64,000 nucleotides of DNA from Alphaproteobacteria bacterium. Its GTDB lineage: Bacteria; Bacteroidota; Bacteroidia; Bacteroidales; FEN-979. The notes beneath the pieces were generated by a model. It searched no databases. It was not told the DNA's origin and was given only the letters and a program-made list of their open reading frames with translations. Every line of letters begins with the position of its first letter. The stretch's first letter is position 1. Position numbers and translations under genes: made by a program. The stretch covers positions 62,001 to 126,000 of the forward strand of contig SACF01000005.1 in the NCBI GenBank assembly GCA_009928665.1, given 5' to 3'. Shown in pieces: positions 38,301 through 44,148 of the stretch.

Positions 38301-39570
38301 CGGCAACGACTGGAGCGCAAATGCTCCCGGACTCGGATTTATTTTCGGGGATCAGAAAGATATCAGACCGCATGCCATCGACCGGGAGTGGATCACCACC
38401 GACACCACGATGAACCTGCCTTACAATACCAAATTTTCGGAGATCCTGACCGTCAACATCAGTATTGAACCCATCCGGGACCTCAAGATCGAGATTAATG
38501 CAACCCGGCAGTACTCCAAGACCCACCAGGAATATTATCGTGCCAATGCCGACGGACAGTTCCCGACCTCGCCGATGACCCCGTGGGATCAGGGAAGTTT
38601 CACCATGTCGTACATCATGATCGGGACTTCCTACGACAAGGAGGATGAATTCGGACGTTCGAGTACTTTTGAACGGATGAAGGAATTCCGGCTTCAGATC
38701 GCGCAACGGTTTGCTACACAGAACCCGAATTCGAGGGGGATTGTCGACTCAACCGGATTTCCGCAGGGGTATGGCCAAAGCAACCAGGAAGTCCTCGGAA
38801 TGGCATTTCTCGCAGCCTATTCGGGGCAAGACCCGGGAAAGATCAAGTTGAATGCGTTCCCCAGGATTCCTTTGCCAAACTGGCGGATCACCTACGACGG
38901 ACTTGCAAAACTAAAGGCCTTCAAATCGTTCCTCCGAACCCTCACTCTGACCCATGCCTACATTTCGACATACAGCGTGGGCAACTTCAACTCCAACATC
39001 AAATACACCGAATTCGACGGACAACCTTCCGCCCTCGATGACGCAGGAAATTTCATCCCCCTCAACCAGATGACGGTTATTTCGGTGACGGAACAGTTCA
39101 ACCCGCTGATCAAGATCGACCTGGGATTTGTCAACAGCTTTCTTGCCAATGTGGAGCTCAAACGCGGCAGGAACATCTCGTTTTCCTTTACCAACAACCA
39201 GTTGACGGAGATCACAAGCAACGAGTTCGTGGTGGGGCTCGGATACCGCTTCAAGGGACTGCGGCTGAATTTCTCCGGTTTACTCGGAGGGGGAAAGAAG
39301 ACCAAAACGGTGAGCGATCTCAATCTGAAACTCGATTTCTCGATCCGGAAAAACAAGACTGTACTTCGCCGCATTGACCAGGAGATCAACCAGGTGTCGA
39401 CCGGACAGCAGGTGTTGTCGCTCAACTTTTCGGCCGACTACAACCTGAGTTCCCGGTTCAACGTGCGGTTCTATTTCGATAAAGTCATCAATTCACCGTA
39501 TGTTTCGAACCAGTACCGCACCTCCAACACCAAAGGCGGAATTGCGTTGCGGTTCACTTTGTCGCAGTAG
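32317..39570 (+). CDS. sprA: SprA, type IX secretion outer-membrane translocon
   Basis: 2417 aa, one of the largest single-chain outer-membrane barrels known (36 strands in the Flavobacterium structure). It starts at GTG 32317; no in-frame ATG exists nearby and MKKYELYCLISLAVLVTLCFPVYS is a signal peptide. Recognisable SprA features: VIPGKVFETIFGNNTVDIRPQGSAEI, the early repeat DERIQMNVIAKIGDKIEFKVNYNTEATF, the TTYIDDFEGAKSTIDL motif (about residue 835), repeated WVDELRLSDF, and a barrel end LRFTLSQ. It exports folded cargo bearing T9SS C-terminal signals, including adhesins and hydrolases, and in gliding species SprB. No CTD-bearing cargo was seen in this window. The ruvA-sprA-gcvH order is the one I recall from other Bacteroidota. 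CACCTTTG (32301-32308) is one mismatch from a -7 box. Confidence 0.95.
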   Translation: MKKYELYCLISLAVLVTLCFPVYSGETYGGYGLPFPVISPPDTLKPGDTVPMRYPFDDEMVIPGSGNEHPLYLNNPSNLKTTIEYDPLTRQYYYSYKIGETRYRIPTTLSFDEFQNQDLQSMVDQYWQERAETATMDNAKGIIPKIVIPGKVFETIFGNNTVDIRPQGSAEINFGLVSNRRDDPMLNTRQRRQTNFDFDERIQMNVIAKIGDKIEFKVNYNTEATFEFENKLKLKYEGKEDDIIQLIEAGDVNLPLSTSLIHGTESLFGIKTKLRFGRLTVTALYSQQKSENKEITVEGNAQTTHVKIRADEYEDNKHFFLSQAFRSKYKESLRKLPIVTSSINIIKVEVWITNIGAAVSENRNIVALMDIGEPQPYNTRLFTGDPTRRYPTNSANNLYKVLMPTPADTVVMRNINSVAGYLKSAPFYMIAGEDFEKVENARKLLPSEYTLNSKLGFISLNTQLNSDQTLAVAYQYQVIGDSAVYQVGEFSDQGIITPQCLMLKLLKSTSINTKLPTWDLMMKNVYNLGAYQLQANDFTLNVLYTGNSNGVATAYISEGRIKGRPLIQVLNWDNLNMQQNKPADGMFDFIDNAATIGGTIQSSNGRVFFTVLEPYGSDLRDSIYDPADPKGSTELANKYCFDSLYRMTKSMAKQYPDKNKFILDGFYKSSAGSEISLNALNVPPGSVRVTAGGIQLQENVDYTVDYTLGRVRIINEGILNSGTPIKISMESNEMFNVQTKRLMGAHLDYKINKDFIIGATVVNLNERPLTQKVNYGDEPMSNTIWGLNLNFRSQSRLITRFIDALPLIQTKAPSSISVDAEFAHFIPGHSKAIGKAGTTYIDDFEGAKSTIDLKNMAMWYLASTPQGQTTREMFPEGATGTDLQYGYNRAKLAWYIIDPLFYDKSTSLVPPNVSNDELSGQYVRQVWETEIFPNKEPLNGVPVNLSVLNMAYYPSERGAYNYEVTPTGFSKGLNADGTLTNPETRWGGVMRKIETTDFESTNIQYIEFWLMDPFVYDSTNSGQLYFNLGDISEDILRDGRKGYENGLPTSDVITDVDTTIWGRVPRFQALVDAFDNNPDSRPYQDVGYDGIRDVDEISFFDTGYISKVRTIFGQASGAYKNASTDPSADNFHYFRGTDYDNDPNFSSILNRYKKFNGPEGNSATQEQSTESYSITGTTLPNVEDINKDNTLSEQERYYQYIVNLDHQNMKVGTNYITNVYHAYDIPLANGTRGNVKWYQFKIPIRTPDKVIGNISDFNSIRFMRMFFKNFQRPIVCRFASLELSRGEWRKYNYSLLAPGEYLHDDNQNATQFDIATVSLEENGSKQPIPYVMPPGIQRETNWGSTNQQKLNEQSMSFKVCNLVDGDARAAYKTTDFDFRQFKRLKMYVHAEQSIRSQNLKRGDLTIVMRLGSDFTENYYEYEIPLSFTPWGTRADDPDAIWPESNDFDIDLERLVEVKYNRLVARSNSGTPISETVPYVEYDGVNKITVVGSPTISDVRAIMIGIRNPKKSPQTPDDDGQAKCAEIWVDELRLSDFNKKGGWAAQARVAVELADLGRLQLSGSYMSSGFGTIEVKQTKRDMEAILTLGVDTDLELGKFFPAKTGIRIPMHFDFSMQQNSPRYDPLNPDLYLSDVLGAFDTKEQKDSIRAITQAYTQRKNFNLMNVRKERTTDRKPRVYDIENFNVSYSYSEIYSRNVDIEYDLHKKYAGGIGYNYSAQPKNVQPFKSAKFLNSTKALALIKEFNFYYLPKSFTFRTDMNREFTKRKYRNKSAAIIPLETYYVKSWDWTRTYDLKYDFSKSFKISLVANAASFINEPPGEINRSNRDQIWSEVFSGGTMTNYNQGFNVTWDVPIGKIPLMDFITLNAGYQTTYRWTASAFSIRDEFGNSIENSNTKALNGGLNLVTLYNKVPYLKKLNQNTPRTTRAKPPEPPKVQKDKNLAKQDSIKEKKDRPDIGKIILDGTVRFLMGIRSAKFTYTQASGTQLPGFKPEPVALGNDWSANAPGLGFIFGDQKDIRPHAIDREWITTDTTMNLPYNTKFSEILTVNISIEPIRDLKIEINATRQYSKTHQEYYRANADGQFPTSPMTPWDQGSFTMSYIMIGTSYDKEDEFGRSSTFERMKEFRLQIAQRFATQNPNSRGIVDSTGFPQGYGQSNQEVLGMAFLAAYSGQDPGKIKLNAFPRIPLPNWRITYDGLAKLKAFKSFLRTLTLTHAYISTYSVGNFNSNIKYTEFDGQPSALDDAGNFIPLNQMTVISVTEQFNPLIKIDLGFVNSFLANVELKRGRNISFSFTNNQLTEITSNEFVVGLGYRFKGLRLNFSGLLGGGKKTKTVSDLNLKLDFSIRKNKTVLRRIDQEINQVSTGQQVLSLNFSADYNLSSRFNVRFYFDKVINSPYVSNQYRTSNTKGGIALRFTLSQ

Positions 39571-39683
39571 GAGGGATGATATGTTCCGGATTCCGGAATC
39601 TTAACCCGGACCTCCGGCAAGGATTAAAGGAGCGTTTGGTGTGAAAAAATTAACGGGCCGGGGGCGGGTTATAAAAAAATGAT

Positions 39684-39691
39684 TATTTTTG
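39684..39691 (+). promoter_or_regulatory. Bacteroidota -7 promoter element (TATTTTTG) for gcvH
   Basis: Exact TAnnTTTG match ending 24 nt before the gcvH ATG. Upstream, GATTCCGGAATC (39589-39600) is a perfect 12-nt palindrome after the sprA stop. Confidence 0.6.
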
Positions 39692-39715
39692 AAAAAAACT
39701 TAAATTCTTACAAAT

Positions 39716-40096
39716 ATGAACGTTCCTGCAAATCTTAAGTACACCAAGGATCATGAATGGCTTAAAGTGAATGGGGAAGAGGCGCTGGTCGGAATTACCG
39801 ACTTTGCCCAGCACGAATTGGGAGATATCGTTTTCGTTGAAGTGGAAACCGTTGGAGAAAACCTTGCACAGCATGAATCATTCGGTACCATCGAAGCGGT
39901 GAAGACCGTTTCGGATATGTTTATGCCCGTAGCCGGTGAAATTCTTGAATTCAACGAATTGCTTACCACCAATCCCGAAACCATCAACAAAGATCCTTAC
40001 GAAAAAGGATGGGTGATCCGGATACGGATTGCGAATCCCGGTGAGATTGCAGGCCTTCTTGATGCCGGCCAATACGCGGCCCAGAACGGAGCCTGA
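39716..40096 (+). CDS. gcvH: Glycine cleavage system H protein
   Basis: 126 aa, lipoate carrier that shuttles the aminomethyl group between the P, T and L proteins. Motifs: HEWLKVNGEEALVGITDFAQHELGDIVFVE and ESFGTIEAVKTVSDMFMPVAGEI, the latter with the lipoylated Lys of EAVK; end region ETINKDPYEKGWVIRI. Complete and of normal length. gcvP and gcvT are not in the window. It has its own promoter and converges with uvrC. Confidence 0.96.
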   Translation: MNVPANLKYTKDHEWLKVNGEEALVGITDFAQHELGDIVFVEVETVGENLAQHESFGTIEAVKTVSDMFMPVAGEILEFNELLTTNPETINKDPYEKGWVIRIRIANPGEIAGLLDAGQYAAQNGA

Positions 40097-40214
40097 TCAT
40101 TGCCGTACGGCTCTTTTCACATGTTTTTTTGACCTTTGCGAACCACCACAGCGGGATAGCCGGGTGATGTTCTGGAAGTCGTGAACCCCTTCTGCGATCC
40201 GGGGATTAGTCGTC

Positions 40215-42044
40215 TTATTCCTTCTTATTTTCCGGGTGAAAATGATCATAAACGGCTTTTCCTTTTGCTTTCCCGACGACCTCTTGCAATGCTTCGAGGG
40301 GGGCTGCTTTGATCTGCCGGACCGATTTGAACTTCCAGAGTAGTTTTTGATTGAGGCTGTACCCGACCCCGGCGATTTCGGTCAGTTGGGGCGTCAGGGT
40401 TGCTTTTTCTCTTTTCCGGCGATGGTGCGTGATCCCGAACCGGTGGGCCTCATCCCGCATCTGCTGGATAAGCCGGAGGGTCTCCGATTTTTTATCCAGA
40501 TACATTGGCAGGGGATCATTCGGGTAGTAGATCTCTTCCAGTTTCTTCGCGATCCCGATGACTGTCATCCTGCCGGTGAGCCCTAATTTTTCAAGACTTT
40601 TCAGGGCAGAACTGACCTGGCCTTTCCCGCCGTCGACGATGATCAGTTGCGGGAGCGGTTTCTCTTCCTCAATCAGCCTTTTATACCGGCGGTGGATGAT
40701 CTCCTCCATCGAAGCGAAGTCGTTCGGGCCCTCCACCGTTTTGATGTTGAAATGGCGGTACTCGCTTTTATCGGGTTTGGCATTTTTAAAACAGACCATG
40801 GCCGCAACCGGCATATCGCCCTGAATGTTCGAATTGTCGAAACATTCGATGTGAACCGGCAGCTCCTGCATCCTGAGATCCTTTCGCATGGTTTCGAGGA
40901 TCCGCCGGGAGCGGTGCTCCGGATCGACCTGCTCCTTCTGTTTTTCTTTCTCGAGCTGGTAGTATTTGACATTGCGTTCGGAAAGATCCAGTAGCTTTTT
41001 TTTATCTCCGATCTTCGGGATGGTGAAGGTGACCCCGGGCATGGTGAATCCGGGTGAGAAGGGCAGGATGATTTCCGGCGACTCGCTCTGGAACCGTTGC
41101 CTGATCTCGGTGATCGCTATCGACAGCAGCTCTTCAGGGGTTTCGTCCAACTTTTTCTGCAGTTCGAGGGTATGGACCTGAATGATGGCGCCATTCATTA
41201 CCTTCATATAATTCACGTATGCAGAAAGTCCGTCGGCAATGATCGAAAAAACATCCACGTTATGGATAGCAGGATTTACAACGGTCGACTTACTCTGATA
41301 CTTGTCGAGCAGCAACAGTTTTTCCTTCACAAGGTGTGCTTTTTCAAATTCCTCTGCAGTTGCCAGCGCGGTCATCAGGTCGCGAAGCTGGCGGGCCACG
41401 GTCGTGATATTTCCCCGGATAATCTCTTTGATAGCCTGGATCGATTTTTCGTAATCGGCCTCGTCCTGCAGACCCCGACAGGGTCCCTTGCAATTGCCGA
41501 TGTGGTACTCAAGGCACAGCCTGAATTTCCCGGCGGCAATGTTTTTCGTGGTCAGCGACAGGGTGCATGTTCTCAGCGGGTAGAGCCGGCGTGCCAGCTC
41601 GAGCAGGGTATGCATGAGCCTGACATTGGCATAGGGGCCAAAGTAGGCTGATCCGTCGCGGATTACATGCCGGGTGGGGAAGATCCTCGGGAATGGTTCA
41701 TTTTTAATACAGATCCAGGGAAATGTCTTGTCGTCCTTCAGCGCAACATTGTAATGCGGTTGATATTTCTTAATCAGGTTGTTTTCCAGAAGCAGGGCAT
41801 CCTGCTCGGTCTCCACTACTATGTACTTGATATCGGCGATCCGCCTTACAAGCATCTGAACCTTCCCGCTAACCGAGTTGATCTTGTTGAAATAGGAACT
41901 CACCCGCTTTTTCAGGTCCTTCGCTTTCCCGACATAGATGATCTTGTTTTTTTCATCAAAATACTGGTAAACTCCCGGTTTGTGCGGGAGGTTTTTCACG
42001 ATCATTTCAAGGTGCGAAAAGTATTTCTCGCGGGCGCTGGTCAT
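40215..42044 (-). CDS. uvrC: UvrABC excinuclease subunit C
   Basis: Dual-incision endonuclease of nucleotide excision repair, 609 aa from ATG 42044 (MTSAREKYF). The frame is open to 42089 but that start lies upstream of the -7 box. ATG 42005 (MIVKNLPHKPG) is the other candidate. Domains: GIY-YIG nuclease (PGVYQYFDEKNKIIYVGKAK, 3' incision), a Cys cluster (CLEYHIGNCKGPC, common in UvrC), UVR motif about 200-240, RNase H-like endonuclease (IECFDNSNIQG; IIVDGGKGQVSSA; DEAHRFGITHHRRKR, 5' incision), and C-terminal helix-hairpin-helix (LTEIAGVGYSLNQKLL). Complete. Confidence 0.95.
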   Translation of the reverse strand: MTSAREKYFSHLEMIVKNLPHKPGVYQYFDEKNKIIYVGKAKDLKKRVSSYFNKINSVSGKVQMLVRRIADIKYIVVETEQDALLLENNLIKKYQPHYNVALKDDKTFPWICIKNEPFPRIFPTRHVIRDGSAYFGPYANVRLMHTLLELARRLYPLRTCTLSLTTKNIAAGKFRLCLEYHIGNCKGPCRGLQDEADYEKSIQAIKEIIRGNITTVARQLRDLMTALATAEEFEKAHLVKEKLLLLDKYQSKSTVVNPAIHNVDVFSIIADGLSAYVNYMKVMNGAIIQVHTLELQKKLDETPEELLSIAITEIRQRFQSESPEIILPFSPGFTMPGVTFTIPKIGDKKKLLDLSERNVKYYQLEKEKQKEQVDPEHRSRRILETMRKDLRMQELPVHIECFDNSNIQGDMPVAAMVCFKNAKPDKSEYRHFNIKTVEGPNDFASMEEIIHRRYKRLIEEEKPLPQLIIVDGGKGQVSSALKSLEKLGLTGRMTVIGIAKKLEEIYYPNDPLPMYLDKKSETLRLIQQMRDEAHRFGITHHRRKREKATLTPQLTEIAGVGYSLNQKLLWKFKSVRQIKAAPLEALQEVVGKAKGKAVYDHFHPENKKE

Positions 42045-42049
42045 GGGTG

Positions 42050-42057
42050 CAAAGGTA
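42050..42057 (-). promoter_or_regulatory. Bacteroidota -7 promoter element (TACCTTTG) abutting uvrC
   Basis: Exact match on the minus strand, with only 5 nt between its last base and ATG 42044. Transcription would start at or very near that ATG (leaderless mRNA), or translation starts at ATG 42005 with a leader of about 40 nt. Confidence 0.5.
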
Positions 42058-42104
42058 ACGCAAAGAAATGAACCGGTATCCGGCCGCAACAGAATGCTCC
42101 GGCT

Positions 42105-43025
42105 CTAAAGTTCGAGATACAGGGTGCCCGAGTAACCCGTAGCCTCCCATTCCAGTTTGGCCCTCGACGGGCATTCGGAACCGGTGACGGGCTTGTTCAT
42201 GCTGTTGTAACCATAGGTCACCGTATTGTTGTTGGCGCCGGGGAGATGCAGGGTCTTGGTCCCGGTGCCCGGAAGCTTATTGCACACCTCCCTGTGGGCT
42301 ATGGCATCGATTATCTTCGAGTGAAACAAAGTGCCGCTGCGGGTGTATCCCCAAAAAACAAGGAAGTTGTACGATCCGTCAGAACCCAGTCCCGTGGTTG
42401 TGATGAGCCGGGATCCCAAAGCCCCGGTAAAAACACGCTGCCGGGCCATCTGCCATATCCGGGTCGTTTGATTGTCGAAGGTCACTGAAAAGCTGCCACG
42501 ACCCTGAAGAATTACCTGTCCGACCGTGGACCCCACCTCGCTGACCCTTCCCCCAACCAGGTTGACGTAAGTAATTGTGCCGTTCAGGACCACCGGTTTG
42601 TTGTTTGACGCCCGGGCTACGGTGAAATTTTTCAGGGTGGCAATCGCGCGGGCCCCTGCATCACTCCACTTCTGGCCACTGTGCATTTTCAACACAACTG
42701 TCCCGGTCCTGTTACGGGTTCCCTGGCAATTTGCGCCATGGTACTTCAGGGTATGGATAATCGTATCGCCTTCAACACTCACACTATCGGTCACGTTACA
42801 AGGCAACATCAGGCCGGATTTGTAACCTCCTTCATCGAAAAAACTATTCAGATCGTCGCTGAGGTCATCATCCGCGCCGTCAACAGTCATCTCATCGACT
42901 GTCAACTGCTGAATGGAAGAGGATTCACCGCTGCTTTCTTCGGTGATCTTGTTGCATCCTGCCATAAGGAACAACAGGACCACCATCACACGGATCATCG
43001 GAATAAAGGAATTCCTGGTTTTCAT
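42105..43025 (-). CDS. Lipoprotein of unknown function
   Basis: 306 aa, not recognised. Lipoprotein signal with lipobox LMAGC (C24), then an acidic, Ser-rich linker (about 28-65: ESSGESSSIQ, DGADDDLSDDLNSFFDEGG). The rest is beta-strand-rich with many G, T and V: LKYHGANCQGTRNRTGTVVLKM, ITYVNLVGGRVSEVGSTVGQV and a C-terminal WEATGYSGTLYLEL. Four further Cys residues could form two disulfides. The acidic stretch after +1 Cys would suit surface export in Bacteroidota, but this is inference. It has an ideal promoter and is divergent from the outer-membrane protein gene. Confidence 0.75.
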   Translation of the reverse strand: MKTRNSFIPMIRVMVVLLFLMAGCNKITEESSGESSSIQQLTVDEMTVDGADDDLSDDLNSFFDEGGYKSGLMLPCNVTDSVSVEGDTIIHTLKYHGANCQGTRNRTGTVVLKMHSGQKWSDAGARAIATLKNFTVARASNNKPVVLNGTITYVNLVGGRVSEVGSTVGQVILQGRGSFSVTFDNQTTRIWQMARQRVFTGALGSRLITTTGLGSDGSYNFLVFWGYTRSGTLFHSKIIDAIAHREVCNKLPGTGTKTLHLPGANNNTVTYGYNSMNKPVTGSECPSRAKLEWEATGYSGTLYLEL

Positions 43026-43053
43026 TAAAGATGATATTCAGATTATTAAAGGA

Positions 43054-43086
43054 CAAAAATATAACATAAATGGTTGCCGAAGCAAA
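43054..43086 (-). promoter_or_regulatory. Consensus Bacteroidota promoter: TTTG - 21 nt - TATTTTTG
   Basis: On the minus strand TTTG (43083-43086) is followed after 21 nt by TATTTTTG (43054-43061), matching both the -33 and -7 elements and the usual spacing. The lipoprotein ATG is 28 nt downstream. Confidence 0.75.
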
Positions 43087-43104
43087 CCGTTTGAAGCAAT
43101 TTTC

Positions 43105-43112
43105 TAAATTTG
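43105..43112 (+). promoter_or_regulatory. Bacteroidota -7 promoter element (TAAATTTG)
   Basis: Exact TAnnTTTG on the plus strand. The proposed ATC start at 43138 is 25 nt after its last base, giving a leader near 18-20 nt like the other genes here. Divergent from the lipoprotein promoter. Confidence 0.6.
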
Positions 43113-43137
43113 CATTTCACCCTAAAAATTCTGAACC

Positions 43138-44073
43138 ATCAGGCACTATCTTCAAATAGCCCTATGTATTGCGGTATGCGCACTCTTTGTAACGGAGGCG
43201 GTATTTTCCCAGGACGCACAGGATCAGCCGGCCCGGAAAAAACCGAAACGCGTCTCGAAGGAGCTGTACAAAGAGGAGTCAGAACCCGTCGACTCGATCG
43301 TACGGTGGGAATTCGGGCTGAATTTCGGAGCCTATTTCCCGAACAAGTACTCCGCGAACTATTACAACGGTTCGCCCGGTAATGTGAACAATGTGAATTA
43401 CGTAATGACCAACACCTACTGGTACCGCGACATCAAGTACGCACTCGGTTCGGCCGACACCGTGCTCGTCGACGGATATCCCATGAACATGCACTACCAG
43501 GTTTCGTTTATGGGCGGGTTATTTCTCCGGTTCAACCTGGACCGGAAAAACAGCATCTTTCTGCAGGCTGATTATACCCGGTTGAAGGCTGCCGACGTGA
43601 TCACCCTCGAAGTCGATCCGAAAACCTACCTGGCGCTTCCCGATATCCGTACCGAACCGATTATCGGCAAAGAGGGACGCGTCCTGGTCACCCTTGGCTA
43701 TCAACGCACCTTCCCGTTGCCTTCGCGGCTGAACCTGTTTCTCCAGGGCGGAATAACGATGTGCTATACACAGGTCATTAAATCGGTAATGGTCGTTGAA
43801 GGAACCGAATACAGCCTGATCAATATTTACGGGAATCAGTATTACGTTCCGAACACCAACATGCAGACGCAGAACATATATCAGAATGCCTTCGGTTTCG
43901 GGGGATTTCTGGGCGGCGGCCTCGGCATACCCCTCACCGACCGGTTCGGGCTGGAACCGGGTTTTTACGGACAATATTACCCGGCAAACCTGACCGGTTA
44001 TACCAATTTCAGGATCTCCTTCGGAGCCTATCTGCGGCTCATGATCCGTTTTGGCGGGGGCAGCGGGGAATGA
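43138..44073 (+). CDS. Outer-membrane beta-barrel protein with apparent ATC start codon
   Basis: 311 aa if initiated at ATC 43138. The frame is closed by TGA at 43132-43134, and between there and GTG 43384 it has no ATG, GTG or TTG; a start at that GTG would drop 82 residues. The upstream residues read (M)RHYLQIALCIAVCALFVTEA followed by VFSQDAQ, a convincing signal peptide, then a basic linker (ARKKPKRVSKELYK) and WEFGLNFGAYFP, a first barrel strand. The remainder is Y-, G- and aromatic-rich with alternating strands, ending ISFGAYLRLMIRFGGG. It fits outer-membrane barrels of the PorT/OmpA-like type; function unknown. A G-to-C mutation or read error turning ATG into ATC is the alternative explanation. 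Confidence 0.75.
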   Translation: MRHYLQIALCIAVCALFVTEAVFSQDAQDQPARKKPKRVSKELYKEESEPVDSIVRWEFGLNFGAYFPNKYSANYYNGSPGNVNNVNYVMTNTYWYRDIKYALGSADTVLVDGYPMNMHYQVSFMGGLFLRFNLDRKNSIFLQADYTRLKAADVITLEVDPKTYLALPDIRTEPIIGKEGRVLVTLGYQRTFPLPSRLNLFLQGGITMCYTQVIKSVMVVEGTEYSLINIYGNQYYVPNTNMQTQNIYQNAFGFGGFLGGGLGIPLTDRFGLEPGFYGQYYPANLTGYTNFRISFGAYLRLMIRFGGGSGE

Positions 44074-44125
44074 TCTCGCTGTTAATGAAATATCTGTTTA
44101 ATTTAGGTATGTGGTTATCATTTTG

Positions 44126-44133
44126 TAACTTTG
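44126..44133 (+). promoter_or_regulatory. Bacteroidota -7 promoter element (TAACTTTG) of the kinase cluster
   Basis: Exact TAnnTTTG. It overlaps the in-frame TTG at 44131, which rules out that codon and leaves ATG 44149 as start with a leader of only about 10 nt. Confidence 0.6.
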
Positions 44134-44148
44134 GACAAAACAGCGGCC

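Noticed and set aside
40100..40130. Terminator after gcvH at the palindrome GCCGTACGGC followed by T-rich sequence
   Set aside because: A perfect palindrome leaves no loop; folding with a loop leaves about 3-4 bp, too weak to call.
43110..43382. 89-codon frame beginning at TTG upstream of the barrel gene
   Set aside because: It is in another frame from the signal-peptide-encoding extension, is Arg-rich and featureless, and its start overlaps the -7 box.
43384..44073. GTG 43384 as start of the barrel protein
   Set aside because: It would begin inside the barrel without a signal peptide, while 82 in-frame upstream codons encode one.
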